NCBI GenBank assembly: GCA_020025825.1
Contig: JAHHRL010000010.1
Span: 1-64,000 of the forward strand
Length of the DNA stretch: 64,000 nt
Reading direction: 5' to 3'
Source: Faecalibacterium sp.
GTDB lineage: Bacteria; Bacillota; Clostridia; Oscillospirales; Ruminococcaceae
Of the stretch, positions 43,212 to 52,650 are shown piece by piece. Within the stretch, counting starts at the first letter, position 1. Every line of letters starts with the position of its first letter. Both the position numbers and the translations under genes were made by a program. Below the pieces are notes generated by a model that worked only from the letters and a program-made list of their open reading frames with translations, searched no databases and was not told the origin of the DNA.

Positions 43212-44186
43212 TTACAGCGTATTGTAATCGGAGGATACGTCAACATCACCTAAACGATAGATGCGGTCCTTTACCTTGCTGTTTTTTGTGGTGTTGATGA
43301 TAGTGGGAACTGCACCAATTAAAACAAACAGGTATTGCAAAACCAAGTTGCCCGCATAGGTACCCATGTTAATAATCTCGTTTACCAACAAATCGGGAAG
43401 AACCTGATATGCCAAGGTGAGTTCTACTTCCAGCTCTCTAGCAATAACGATTGCCCAGTCAAGCCGGTCGCCGAAGTAGGTCATAACAAGCATCATCAAG
43501 ACACAAATAATGATGCCCTTTTTAGTGAGCTTACCACCCAGCATTTCATAGCCTTTTAATGTGCAAATAGCCATGATGATACCACTAAAAACGGAGACAT
43601 ACCCTAACTGGCTAAAAATGATGATGGAAAGTACACCCAGCAAAGAGCCCAACAATGCGCCTACAGTACCTGCGATTGCGCTTTCACGCTTGCCTTGCTT
43701 TTGAGAGTAAGCCAGCGTGCTGTTGTGCTGTACCTTGGCATAGCAGTCAGGACACAGGTGCATATATCCGCCGGAAACAAAACAAGGGATTGTGTTATTG
43801 GCGCCGCAACTCTGGCAGCAGTTCTGGAATCCTTCTGTATGCAGGAGTGATACAAAAGCATTTAAGGCGTTAGTAAGGTTATCTTGCAATTTAGGGAGCT
43901 TTGGGCAGTTTTTTAAGTTCATGATAATAGTGGTGCCGTTTTGAGTAAGGGATGCAACGGGTTTGTTTTCCCGCTTGAAGTTTTTGCAGTCCTCTTTAGC
44001 TAGGGGGCCGGCTGGCCGCTGTGCAGAAACTGCCACAGAGAGCATATATGGATAACTGGAGTTTTGCGGATAAATCAGTACATCGTAGATGCCGCATTTT
44101 CCGTAAAGTGCACCGCCCTCTGGGTCAAAGCGAAAGCCAAGAGCTCGTGCAAGGTCTTCATAGGTCTGCATGATTTTATTGCTCAT
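43212..44186 (-). CDS. Unknown zinc-ribbon membrane protein
   Basis: A 324-residue protein I do not recognise. The first 130 residues are soluble. A zinc-ribbon-like pair, CQSCG and CPDC (about residues 119-145), follows. About four membrane helices then fill residues 170-300 (GTVGALLGSLLGVLSIIIF, VFSGIIMAICTL, GIIICVLMMLVMTYF and a last one near LVLQYLFVLIGAVP). The ATG at 44186 has a gcaggaggt site. The gene is transcribed alone. The layout of cytoplasmic domain, zinc ribbon and membrane anchor suggests a regulatory or sensing role, but there is no direct evidence. Confidence 0.7.
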   Translation of the reverse strand: MSNKIMQTYEDLARALGFRFDPEGGALYGKCGIYDVLIYPQNSSYPYMLSVAVSAQRPAGPLAKEDCKNFKRENKPVASLTQNGTTIIMNLKNCPKLPKLQDNLTNALNAFVSLLHTEGFQNCCQSCGANNTIPCFVSGGYMHLCPDCYAKVQHNSTLAYSQKQGKRESAIAGTVGALLGSLLGVLSIIIFSQLGYVSVFSGIIMAICTLKGYEMLGGKLTKKGIIICVLMMLVMTYFGDRLDWAIVIARELEVELTLAYQVLPDLLVNEIINMGTYAGNLVLQYLFVLIGAVPTIINTTKNSKVKDRIYRLGDVDVSSDYNTL

Positions 44187-44379
44187 TTTGAACCTCCTGC
44201 AAGCAACATTATAGCTAATGTAGTTTGGGGATAGTTTAACATACTCTACATAGGCGTACAAGATAAAAAGTAAAATGCAGAACCAGGCTTGACGGAAAAA
44301 ATTTGCCCTTAAAAATGTGCAAAATAACAAGCCTTAAAAAAGGAAAATATGATGCAGAAATTGGGAAAGAAACTTTCCC

Positions 44380-44838
44380 TTATGCCTGCAAGAAAGCTAA
44401 GATGTCGGCAGCGTTGGTGTCAGGTTTTACTTTGGGCAAGACCTGCAAGATAGTGCCGTCCTCGCCAATCAGATAAGAGGTGCGCACAACACCCATGCTT
44501 ACTTTGCCATATAGCTTTTTCTCCTGCCAAACATCATAGGCCTGGATTGCCTGTAATTCAGGGTCAGAAACCAAGATGAAGGGCAGCTCGTACTTCTCGG
44601 CAAATTTTTTATGAGAAGCTACGGAATCTTTGCTTACACCGATTACAACAATATCTTTACTGCGAAAACCCTCGTAATCTTGGGCAAATGCACAGGCTTG
44701 GCGTGTGCATCCGGGGGTGTTATCACGAGGGTAAAAATATAGTACCACCTTTTTGCCTAAAAAATCGGAAAGCTGAACGGTATTTCCGTTTTGGTCAGAA
44801 AGTGTAAAATCGGGTGCCTTCGTGCCAACTTGCAACAT
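44380..44838 (-). CDS. bcp: Bcp-type thioredoxin-dependent peroxiredoxin
   Basis: A 152-residue atypical peroxiredoxin that reduces hydrogen peroxide and organic peroxides with thioredoxin. The peroxidatic Cys44 is in RDNTPGCTRQACAF and the resolving Cys49 is five residues later, the BCP/PrxQ pattern. Residues YFYPRDN and VIGVSKDS are also family-typical. The ATG follows the YaaA stop after two bases, and its aggagga site lies in the end of that gene, so the two are translationally coupled. Together they form an oxidative-stress pair. Confidence 0.94.
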   Translation of the reverse strand: MLQVGTKAPDFTLSDQNGNTVQLSDFLGKKVVLYFYPRDNTPGCTRQACAFAQDYEGFRSKDIVVIGVSKDSVASHKKFAEKYELPFILVSDPELQAIQAYDVWQEKKLYGKVSMGVVRTSYLIGEDGTILQVLPKVKPDTNAADILAFLQA

Positions 44839-44840
44839 AG

Positions 44841-45587
44841 TTAGTCCTCCTGTATAAAAGTAAATTGTGTTGGAGTGGAATACTGCGGGGCAAAGCGGAA
44901 ATGAAGATAAGAAAATGCTTTGACACCCTCAAGGTCAGTAATATTACGCTCGGCTAAAAAGCGAACCATTTCGCCACGTGCCATTTTGCAAAGCGGAGCA
45001 CGCTCCACAAGCTTATCTCCTTTTTGCTGAGCAAACATGCAGGTGATAAAGCGCACTTGCTGCGGCAAGTGTTTTGCAATGCACTGGCTGTATTCTTTGG
45101 AAGCTAAATTCAATATGCAGTCACTTTCTTGGCAGAGAGCCTGCGCTAGGGTATCACCCCAAAATCCATACAAGTCTTTGGTACCATTTACTGCAAGTTT
45201 GGCCTGCATTTCCAGCCGATAAGGAGTAATGGCATCAAAAGGACGAAGTAAGCCGTACAATCCGGATAGGATTCGCAAATGGGCTGTGATGTAGTCTAGT
45301 TCTTCATATGTAAATACGCCGGGAGCCATGTGCTTATACTGGATGCCGTCGTAAGCGAGAATAGCAGGAGTTGCGGCTTTTTCCAGCTGCATTTGCTGTA
45401 ATCGCTGCATATTTTCTTGTGCGATTGCATCACTGCACTTCCAAAGGGCTTTCAGTTGGTCGTAATGCATAGACTGGAGTGCCTTTACCAATTGTGTGGC
45501 CTGCGGTAAAAAAAGAGGAAATCCTGTATAAGCAAAACTGTCGGTATCTGTTACCATCTTTTTAGCAGGAGAAATAATAATTTGCAT
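44841..45587 (-). CDS. yaaA: YaaA-family peroxide stress protein
   Basis: A 248-residue YaaA (DUF328) protein. In E. coli, YaaA lowers free intracellular iron under hydrogen peroxide stress and has a DNA-binding fold. The start IIISPAKKM and the internal AILAYDGIQYKHM, LSGLYGLLRPFDAITPYRLEM and LVNLASKEY-like NLASKEYSQCI are signatures. The ATG at 45587 after aaaggata is chosen; an extension to 45623 has no ribosome site. It is the first gene of a two-gene operon with the peroxiredoxin. Confidence 0.94.
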   Translation of the reverse strand: MQIIISPAKKMVTDTDSFAYTGFPLFLPQATQLVKALQSMHYDQLKALWKCSDAIAQENMQRLQQMQLEKAATPAILAYDGIQYKHMAPGVFTYEELDYITAHLRILSGLYGLLRPFDAITPYRLEMQAKLAVNGTKDLYGFWGDTLAQALCQESDCILNLASKEYSQCIAKHLPQQVRFITCMFAQQKGDKLVERAPLCKMARGEMVRFLAERNITDLEGVKAFSYLHFRFAPQYSTPTQFTFIQED

Positions 45588-45690
45588 ACGATTATCCTTT
45601 CCGATAAAGGGGGAGCTTTCCATTGTATGCTACCTGATTATAGATAAACTTGTCAATTGTTTTACAGCAAAACACAATTTGATGAAAAAA

Positions 45691-45735
45691 TAAAACTACC
45701 GAAAGCTGCGCTATGAGAGCAACCTTCGGTAGTTT
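45691..45735 (-). terminator. Terminator of the AEC transporter gene
   Basis: On the minus strand aaactaccgaa pairs with ttcggtagttt, followed by tattttttc. Confidence 0.85.
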
Positions 45736-45794
45736 ATCTTGAATAGAAAAATGTTTTCCGGTATGTATTATAAACTATAAAAAAGCCCTTTTGT

Positions 45795-46829
45795 TTAGAC
45801 AACCAGAAGACCGGTAGACATCAAAATGCATACCGTTAAGAACATGGTGATAATAGAGCCAATACTGGTCCAAACAACCAACTGTGTGGCAAGTTGTGCA
45901 TCGTTGCCCATTTGCTGCGCCATAACACCGCCGGAAACTGCCGTGGGAGAGCCAAACAGTGCAATAAGTGCCGGATAAGAAGCGGAGCTGCAATGCAGCA
46001 GCTGTGTGTGATTGGTCAATAAAACAGCGGCGCCAATCACCAGCAGAGGAGCAAGCACAACACGCCAAAGGGTGCCGGCGATAATTTCCTTTGCCATACC
46101 CTTACAAGCGGAAAAATCAAACTGTGCACCCAGAATCAGCAGCATAAAAGGAGAGGCGATTGAACCGACATTTTTGATAGCGGTGTACAAAAAGGGAATA
46201 TCTCGCTTGAGAGAGAAGGCAACCTGCCCTAAGAACTCTTGCTGCAAGGACCTAGCTGCAAGACACAGCAGACCTAACAAAATAGCGTGAATTAGAGGGT
46301 TCTTGGCAATGTTGTATAGGATTTTCTTGATGTCAACTTTCTGATTGTCGTCGCCAACGTAAATGGATAACGCAGTAACACCGCCGATGTTCAAAAGGGG
46401 CAGGGTAAATGCAATCAGCACGGTGGTAATAACTGCGGCTTCTTCACCGCCAAGTGCATAAGAAAGAGGCAAACCAACAATGGCGATATTACTGCGGAAC
46501 ACGCATTGCAGCACAACGCCCCGGCGTTTGCGGTCCTTGGTAACAAAACCATTGGTAAGCAAGCCCAGAAAAAACAGTACAAACATCATCGTAACAGAGT
46601 ATATGACCAAATCCCATTGAATAGAGCTGGCACTTTCCACACTGTATACATTATTAAACAGTGAGCAGGGCAGGCATACCGAAAAGCCGAGCTTACCGCC
46701 AAGGCTGACAAACTCCTCGGTTAAAAATCCCGATTGGCGGAGCATATAGCCAAGTGCAATGATTAGTACGATAGGGAATATGGCATTGATGGCGGTCTGT
46801 AAAATCGTCATTGTATTTGCAAGATTCAT
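45795..46829 (-). CDS. AEC-family (auxin efflux carrier type) transporter
   Basis: A 344-residue membrane transporter of the AEC/MdcF family, which carry organic anions such as malonate or malate. About ten hydrophobic segments are visible, in two halves. Family features are ALGYMLRQSGFLTEE in the first helix pair, RSNIAIVGLPLSYALGGE in helix four and the PTAVSGGVMAQQMGNDA segment near the C-terminus. An aggaagga site lies 11 bases before the ATG. The gene is alone on its transcript. Substrate unknown. Confidence 0.9.
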   Translation of the reverse strand: MNLANTMTILQTAINAIFPIVLIIALGYMLRQSGFLTEEFVSLGGKLGFSVCLPCSLFNNVYSVESASSIQWDLVIYSVTMMFVLFFLGLLTNGFVTKDRKRRGVVLQCVFRSNIAIVGLPLSYALGGEEAAVITTVLIAFTLPLLNIGGVTALSIYVGDDNQKVDIKKILYNIAKNPLIHAILLGLLCLAARSLQQEFLGQVAFSLKRDIPFLYTAIKNVGSIASPFMLLILGAQFDFSACKGMAKEIIAGTLWRVVLAPLLVIGAAVLLTNHTQLLHCSSASYPALIALFGSPTAVSGGVMAQQMGNDAQLATQLVVWTSIGSIITMFLTVCILMSTGLLVV

Positions 46830-46978
46830 AATTCATTATTCCTTCCTACAAAAGCAGGTGATATACTACGTTAGCTGTAAGATAATCAATAAAACACAAA
46901 ATAGGGCAAGAGGACTAACAAGCGAAAATGCAGTTTGCAACGTATGGTACACAAACAAATAGTGTACAATCATGCATA

Positions 46979-47023
46979 ATAAAGCACCCCATCCGTAGGC
47001 AGCTGCCTAGCAGGTGGGGCGCC
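46979..47023 (-). terminator. Terminator of the OB-fold lipoprotein gene
   Basis: Stem gcacccca with tggggcgc around the inner palindrome taggcagctgccta. On the minus strand it ends ctttattat. Confidence 0.75.
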
Positions 47024-47062
47024 ATTCATGTGCTATGTAAGGGCGATTGCACCTTGTTGTGA

Positions 47063-47818
47063 TTACTTTGCAGCAACAACAGAGGTGATGTGGGGGTTAA
47101 CGCCGTTGTACCAGTACAGGAAACCTTCCATATCAATCTTGTCGCCAATCTTCAGGTTCTTAACAGCGTTGTAAACTTCGCTGTCCTTGTCGCACAGATA
47201 GGACTCAACAGTAAAGGTGTAGCTTTCGCCGTTCAAAGAAACAGTGAAGTACAGGTCGTTGCCGTCCTGACCGGAACCGTCGTAGTTGTACAGGAAAGCA
47301 ACATCGTTGCCGTCGTCGTCCTGACCGGCAGCTTCAACAGTCATGCCCTTGAAAGAAACCAGCTGGTTCTGATGCTGAATCAGCTCGTCCTTGCCCAGCA
47401 GTTCGGTTACGTCAACGGGCTCAGCAATATAAGCAGGGCCCTCGACAATTTCAAAGGTAGCCTCAGTGATTTCGACTTCGCCGGACCACTCAGCCTTGTA
47501 GCCGGAAACCTTAATCTTGGTGCCCGGAGTCAGCTTTGCGTAATCTTCCTCAGAGCAAGCCATGTTATACAGGAAGTATGCGCCGTCTGCGTCCTGTGCA
47601 TAAACAGTAGCCTTGTCTTCCCACCAAGACTGCTTTGCCTGAACATAAGCCTCAACAACGACAGCAGTGTCCAGATCGGCAGCAGCATACTCTGCGTAGG
47701 TCATAACGCCTTCGCTCTTTTTGTTGATGTCCTCAGCACTGGGAGCCTGGCCCTGGCCGCAGCCAACCAGAACAAAAGCAAATGCCAAAGCCAACAGCAA
47801 TGCAATACTCTTTTTCAT
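47063..47818 (-). CDS. Lipoprotein with OB-fold-like domains
   Basis: A 251-residue exported lipoprotein. The signal peptide ends in LVGC (Cys about 20). Two similar beta-rich units follow. The first (about residues 45-130) contains VVEAYVQAKQSWWEDKATVYAQ in part and GTKIKVSGYKAEWSGEVEI. The second (about 150-245) contains LVSFKGMTVE and GDKIDMEGFLYWYNGVNPHI. Both resemble bacterial OB folds. Function is unknown. ATG 47818 follows aagaggga. It has its own promoter, although it lies 93 bases after the binding-protein gene of the ABC operon. Confidence 0.8.
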   Translation of the reverse strand: MKKSIALLLALAFAFVLVGCGQGQAPSAEDINKKSEGVMTYAEYAAADLDTAVVVEAYVQAKQSWWEDKATVYAQDADGAYFLYNMACSEEDYAKLTPGTKIKVSGYKAEWSGEVEITEATFEIVEGPAYIAEPVDVTELLGKDELIQHQNQLVSFKGMTVEAAGQDDDGNDVAFLYNYDGSGQDGNDLYFTVSLNGESYTFTVESYLCDKDSEVYNAVKNLKIGDKIDMEGFLYWYNGVNPHITSVVAAK

Positions 47819-47856
47819 AGTTTGGATTCCCTCTTTTCCTTTTCTTCGCATAAGTA

Positions 47857-47915
47857 AGTGTGCATATAAATGCGAGTGCACACTATTATTATACAATACG
47901 TGTAGAAATAATCAA
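47857..47915 (-). promoter_or_regulatory. Promoter and inverted repeat of the OB-fold lipoprotein
   Basis: On the minus strand TTGATT (47910-47915), 16 bases, TATAAT (47888-47893). Just downstream, AGTGTGCA (47857-47864) and TGCACACT (47877-47884) form a perfect 8-base inverted repeat. It could be an operator or an mRNA hairpin. Confidence 0.6.
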
Positions 47916-49537
47916 TGTAGATTGTGCTGATTGAGCTTTCGTTTTTTATAAGTATTAGTGGCAATATACACAATAATCAGGCTCCAAATCACAGCAAGTG
48001 AAAGCAAAAGTATGACACTTGTGCGGGGCAGCGGCCCAAGGTCGGCTTTTCCGGCAGCTGAGGTATCTTGGCTGCCAAGTTGGTCAAGCCGATAAAGTGA
48101 GCTTACATCATCATATAGCTTTGTAAAGTAAGCATCATCGACAGTTTCCTTGCGTTTGATGGATTTTACGGTGTTCTCAATCATTTGGCCGGCGGCATTG
48201 CGCAGCGAGGCGGAACCGTTAAATACGGGTGTTACAAAAGTATCCTGTGTGTGCTGCAAAAGCAGCTGCGACGCCTTTAGTTTTACATCGTAGAAAAGCG
48301 GGTCGTCATCGCCGGTGTGAGCCAGATAGTCCTGATAGGCGGTATCGTTGTATGCCTTGGTGGTAACAGGCACATATCCTTCGGTTTGTGCGTATCCAAT
48401 TTGTACTTCATTGGTCAATAAATACTGTGTGAATAACCAAGAAGCTAAAACTTCCTGCGAATCAGGCTTGTTGAAAATACAAATGGATGGCCCCTGCGAA
48501 ATCATCTGCGGATTTTCCGGGTCAAACTGAGGCACAGGGAATACCGCTGTTTCAAACTCAACATATTTATCTTCGCTAATGTCAGAAAGCGGCGCATGGG
48601 AGCCCATCCAGGTAGAGCCTGCGGTAGAGTCTATCGCAAACAGGCATTGGCCTGCGTTGACAAAGTTTGCAGGATAACTGGAAATCTTAAAAGTGGAAAA
48701 GGCACCTGTTTGGGCATGGGCGGCAATTTCTTGCAGCAAGGCTTTGGTGGTATCGTTAAATAGCAATACCTCGCCGGCTTCGGTAGAATAACCGGCACCT
48801 TTTTGCTGCAGCATCTGAATCAACATATTGTCCGTGGATTTATAGATGAACGGAATCAGAATGTTCTGACCGTTTACCACAAAGTTTCCGTTTTCATCTT
48901 TTTGCATGGCTGCTTCGGAAACATCCCAAATAAAATCCCAAGTAAGGGTATCGGGTAAGGTGTAGCCTAAAGATTCCACATAGGTTTTATTTACGTAGCA
49001 AGCTTCGGTAGAGCGCATATAGGGCACTGCATAGTGCTGACCGTTGATAATGCACTCGTCTAAAAACTGCGAAACCATTTCGTCTTGCGCAGGCCCATCA
49101 AATAAAAGCTTACCTCCACCCAAGCCATAGTTTGCATCGGCAAATAAATCGTCCAGCGGAACAACTGTATTTACACCGGTTAAATAGGTGGCAATGTGGT
49201 CGGGATAAGTGATACATACGTTAGGCGTTGTTTGGGTAGCGATATTAGTAATAACATCGTTGTAGATTTTGCCGTAGTCGGTGTACAGGCGCAGATTTAC
49301 ATGGATGTTAGGATAAAGTGCCTCAAAATCTGCAATGGCTTTTTCGTACACTTTGGTCTGCGTTTTATTGGTGTCGTTTTTTGCCCAAAAGTTGATTTCG
49401 TAGTTGCGGGAGGTGTCAAACTCCTCCGGCACGACAAAAGGCTCCAAACCACGGGAACCATGGCACCCTGTCAGCAGGGAGCAAACCAGAAAAACACACA
49501 GAAACAAGGCAATTGTTCTCTGATAGAATCGCATCAT
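47912..49537 (-). CDS. ABC substrate-binding lipoprotein with a C-terminal membrane helix
   Basis: A 541-residue extracellular solute-binding protein of family 1, of the sugar type. A lipobox, LLTGC (Cys about 24), ends the signal peptide. The binding domain starts YEINFWAKNDTNKTQTKVYEKAI and continues with IADFEALYPNIHVNLR. Unusually, residues about 505-528 (SVILLLSLAVIWSLIIVYIA) form a further membrane helix, followed by a positive tail, so the protein appears anchored at both ends. The sugar is unknown. Its ATG overlaps the stop of the upstream permease (ATGA). Confidence 0.88.
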   Translation of the reverse strand: MMRFYQRTIALFLCVFLVCSLLTGCHGSRGLEPFVVPEEFDTSRNYEINFWAKNDTNKTQTKVYEKAIADFEALYPNIHVNLRLYTDYGKIYNDVITNIATQTTPNVCITYPDHIATYLTGVNTVVPLDDLFADANYGLGGGKLLFDGPAQDEMVSQFLDECIINGQHYAVPYMRSTEACYVNKTYVESLGYTLPDTLTWDFIWDVSEAAMQKDENGNFVVNGQNILIPFIYKSTDNMLIQMLQQKGAGYSTEAGEVLLFNDTTKALLQEIAAHAQTGAFSTFKISSYPANFVNAGQCLFAIDSTAGSTWMGSHAPLSDISEDKYVEFETAVFPVPQFDPENPQMISQGPSICIFNKPDSQEVLASWLFTQYLLTNEVQIGYAQTEGYVPVTTKAYNDTAYQDYLAHTGDDDPLFYDVKLKASQLLLQHTQDTFVTPVFNGSASLRNAAGQMIENTVKSIKRKETVDDAYFTKLYDDVSSLYRLDQLGSQDTSAAGKADLGPLPRTSVILLLSLAVIWSLIIVYIATNTYKKRKLNQHNLH

Positions 49538-50409
49538 CCTTTGGTACCTCCCCGTGAAACACCGGCCATGATTTTTTTATGGAAAATCAGGAACAATAGA
49601 ATCAGCGGCACGGAAATAACTACAACCGCTGCCATCATAGCAGGAATGTTTTCTCGGCCAAAACCGTTTTCCCGAATGGACTGGATACCGTTGGACACCA
49701 AAAAATAGGCAGGGTCGTCAGTAATCAGGCGAGGCCATACATAGGAGTTCCAGCACTCAATTACCTTCAAAATGGTGATGGTAATAATCGTGGGGCGGCA
49801 GATAGGAATCAAAACCTTGGTAAGATACTTGAAATCAGAGGTGCCGTCCACTTTTGCGGCATAGTAAAGCTCGTCAGGGATTTGTGCAAAATTTTCTCGT
49901 AATAAATAAATGTAGAAAACCGACGTGACTGAGGGCAAAATCAACCCCAAAAACGAGTTGCGTAAATCCAGGTTGGTGATGGTAACAAAGTTTGTGATAA
50001 CAACCAGTTCGCTGGGAATCATCATCAAAGCCAAAAATAGGGTAAAAGCCAAGTCTTTTCCACGGAACTGCAAACGTGCAAATGCAAATGCTGCCAATAT
50101 GGTAACAATGAGCATAATAGCGGTAGTAACAACGGTAAACACAAGCGTGTTCAGCAAATACTGCGCCAGAGGAACTGCGGTAAAGGCATCCAGATAGTTT
50201 TGTATGGTGGGGTTTGCTGTAAAAAAGGTGGGGACATACTCAGCATTATAGCTGCTGTAGCTTTTAATGGAGGTTAGCAGCATCCAATAAAATGGAAACA
50301 GCACCACAACAGCCCATAAGGTAAGAAAAAGATAGGTGAAGCCACGCAGCCAGCGTTTCCGTGTGCGGGTGCGTTGCTCGATTTGCTCAAAATTCAGATT
50401 GGTATTCAT
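49534..50409 (-). CDS. Carbohydrate ABC transporter permease (MalG/UgpE-like)
   Basis: A 291-residue permease with six membrane helices. The EAA loop that docks the ATPase reads YYAAKVDGTSDFKYLTKVLI, followed by PICRPTIITI. The C-terminus is short and positive. It is the second permease of a CUT1-type importer and is coupled on both sides: 14 bases after the first permease, and overlapping the binding protein by an ATGA. The ribosome site is gaggggtg. Confidence 0.93.
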   Translation of the reverse strand: MNTNLNFEQIEQRTRTRKRWLRGFTYLFLTLWAVVVLFPFYWMLLTSIKSYSSYNAEYVPTFFTANPTIQNYLDAFTAVPLAQYLLNTLVFTVVTTAIMLIVTILAAFAFARLQFRGKDLAFTLFLALMMIPSELVVITNFVTITNLDLRNSFLGLILPSVTSVFYIYLLRENFAQIPDELYYAAKVDGTSDFKYLTKVLIPICRPTIITITILKVIECWNSYVWPRLITDDPAYFLVSNGIQSIRENGFGRENIPAMMAAVVVISVPLILLFLIFHKKIMAGVSRGGTKG

Positions 50410-50423
50410 GATGACACCCCTCG

Positions 50424-51314
50424 TTAATAGTGTACGTGCTTTTTGCTAATCAGCAGGTTGATGCAGGTAATGGTCAGCACAATGGCAAAAAGTAAAATGG
50501 CCGCTGCCGACGCATACGAAGGGTAACCGCCACTGTTGCCGTACAGCATATCGTATACATAGCCAACGATGGTGTTCATTTCGGCGGCGTTCAAGTCGGT
50601 GCCAAACAGGGCAACGGCGTCGCTGTAAGCCTTAAATGCACCGATAAAACCTGTGATAATCAGATAAAACAAAGTAGGAGAAATCAAAGGCAGGGTAATG
50701 CGTGTAAAAATACGCAAACGAGGTGTGCCGTCAATACGGGCAGCGTTGTAATAATCCTGATTGACCGAAGCAAGAGCGCTGGTTAAAATCAGAATCTTAA
50801 AAGGCATAACTACCCAAATGGTGTAAAAGCACAAAACAAACATTTTTGCCCAATAGGGGCCGGTAATAAAATCGATAGGAGCCATACCAAACAGTCCTAA
50901 AATCAGGTTGACCAGACCGTCGGTATAAGGGGTCTTTTTGAACAGAATCATAAAGACTAAGCCAACTGCCAGCGTGTTTGTAACATAAGGCAGAAAATAG
51001 ACGGTTTGATATAAGTCCCGCAATTTTTGAATGGAGCTCAGTCCGGCGGAAATAAGCAGGGCAAACCCCGTAGAGAGGGGCACAGTAATCACAACCAGCA
51101 GAAAGGTGTTTTTCAGCGCCTGCAAAAAGTAGGGGTCATGCAATACGTAGGAGTAATTGTACAGTCCCACACCAAAAAAAGTTTGAGAGGCAGAGTTGTA
51201 GCCTTCCTCAAAAGAATAGATGAATACATCAATCAGAGGGTAGACTAAAAATGCGCCCAGAAACAGCATGGCGGGCAGCAGGTACAACCAGCCCTTTTTT
51301 TGATTTTTTTCCAT
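50424..51314 (-). CDS. Carbohydrate ABC transporter permease (MalF/UgpA-like)
   Basis: A 296-residue permease with six helices. The opening GWLYLLPAMLFLGAFLVYPL is typical of UgpA and LacF. The EAA loop is YYNAARIDGTPRLRIFTRIT followed by LPLISPTLFY. The start is ATG 51314, with a caggaggtg site; the in-frame codon at 51368 would add 18 unlike residues. It begins four bases after the ATPase stop. Partner of the MalG-like permease next to it. Confidence 0.93.
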   Translation of the reverse strand: MEKNQKKGWLYLLPAMLFLGAFLVYPLIDVFIYSFEEGYNSASQTFFGVGLYNYSYVLHDPYFLQALKNTFLLVVITVPLSTGFALLISAGLSSIQKLRDLYQTVYFLPYVTNTLAVGLVFMILFKKTPYTDGLVNLILGLFGMAPIDFITGPYWAKMFVLCFYTIWVVMPFKILILTSALASVNQDYYNAARIDGTPRLRIFTRITLPLISPTLFYLIITGFIGAFKAYSDAVALFGTDLNAAEMNTIVGYVYDMLYGNSGGYPSYASAAAILLFAIVLTITCINLLISKKHVHY

Positions 51315-51318
51315 TGTG

Positions 51319-52428
51319 TCACACCTCCTGTGCCACAAATGGAATGCGCACTTGCGTTTCGTGGTCAAACAAGAACACCTTGCTGGGCTTCAGGTCAAAA
51401 CGTACCATGCTCAGGCTGGTGTCGATTTTGTTTTCGCTGCTGATAATAGAGCGAATACGCTGGGTTTCGGCATCGGGGTGCGTGGATACTACGCTGATGT
51501 CACGTCCCATCACCTCAACACCGTGCAGCTGGCAGCTGAAAGCACCCTGCGGATTGGGAACAAATCCTTCGGGGCGGATAGCAACGGTTACCGATTGGTC
51601 GGCTACACCGGGCACTGCAAGCACAGCCTCGCTGCCGATATATAGCTGCTGGCCCTTTACCTGCCCATGGAATACATTGATAGGGGGAGTGCCCAAAAAC
51701 TTGGCAACAAACAGGTTTACCGGGCTGTCGTATACTTCCTGCGGCTTGCCGATTTGCTGTACCACACCTGCATTCATAACAACAATACAGTCCGAAATGC
51801 TCATCGCTTCTTCCTGGTCGTGGGTAACAAATACAGTAGTGACCTTGGTTTCTCGCTGGATACGGCGGATTTCCTCACGGGTTTGCAGGCGCAAGCGTGC
51901 ATCCAGATTGGAAAGCGGCTCGTCCAGCAAAAGGATGCGGGGCATTTTAACCAAAGCTCGTGCAATGGCAACACGCTGCTGCTGGCCGCCGGAAAGCTCG
52001 CTGGGCTTGCGGTCCAGTAAGGTTTCGATTTGCACCAGCTTTGCGGTTTCAAAGGCTTTTTCCCGCATGGCCTGCTTGGTAAGCTTTTGGTCACCTTTTA
52101 AGTTTTGCAAAGGAAACATGATGTTTTGCTCTACAGTCAGATGCGGATAGAGCGCATAGTTTTGGAAAACCAAGCCAACACCACGGTTTTCGGCAGGGAG
52201 ATTGGTTACGTCATCTTCGCCGAAAAAGATATGTCCGCTGGTGGGCTTTTGCAGGCCGGACAACAAATTCAGCGTGGTGCTTTTTCCGCAGCCGGACGGG
52301 CCAAGCAAACCAATCAGTTGACCATCGGGAATTTCAAAGGTGAAGTCATTTACTGCAACAACATCTTCTTTGACATTTCGATTTCGGCTGGGAAATTTCT
52401 TGGTTAAGTTCTGCAATACAACTTTCAT
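51319..52428 (-). CDS. Carbohydrate ABC transporter ATP-binding protein (UgpC/MsmK/MalK type)
   Basis: A 369-residue ATPase. Walker A is LLGPSGCGKSTTLN (about residues 43-56), the signature is LSGGQQQRVAIARAL, Walker B is ILLLDEPLSNLD, and the switch region is TVFVTHDQEEAMSI. A C-terminal TOBE/OB regulatory domain of about 130 residues is present, as in MalK. ATG 52428 follows aagggatgg. Having the ATPase first, then two permeases and the binding protein, makes this a self-contained importer. The ligand cannot be named; UgpC-like proteins serve glycerol phosphates and various oligosaccharides. Confidence 0.93.
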   Translation of the reverse strand: MKVVLQNLTKKFPSRNRNVKEDVVAVNDFTFEIPDGQLIGLLGPSGCGKSTTLNLLSGLQKPTSGHIFFGEDDVTNLPAENRGVGLVFQNYALYPHLTVEQNIMFPLQNLKGDQKLTKQAMREKAFETAKLVQIETLLDRKPSELSGGQQQRVAIARALVKMPRILLLDEPLSNLDARLRLQTREEIRRIQRETKVTTVFVTHDQEEAMSISDCIVVMNAGVVQQIGKPQEVYDSPVNLFVAKFLGTPPINVFHGQVKGQQLYIGSEAVLAVPGVADQSVTVAIRPEGFVPNPQGAFSCQLHGVEVMGRDISVVSTHPDAETQRIRSIISSENKIDTSLSMVRFDLKPSKVFLFDHETQVRIPFVAQEV

Positions 52429-52650
52429 GCGATTCCATCCCTTATTTATGTAATACATTTATTATAGGTAGACAAAATAAGAAGCTACGGTTCAGCATAT
52501 AACAAAAAAGAAGGACTTTTTGTTAAAGAATGAACATTAGCTTGGACCAATTTTAGCCCATCCACGCCTGCTAAGTCAATGTTTCTATCCGTAAAAACAG
52601 AAAATATGCAGGCAAGCAACATATAATATAATGTAATAAAAGCAAAAGAC

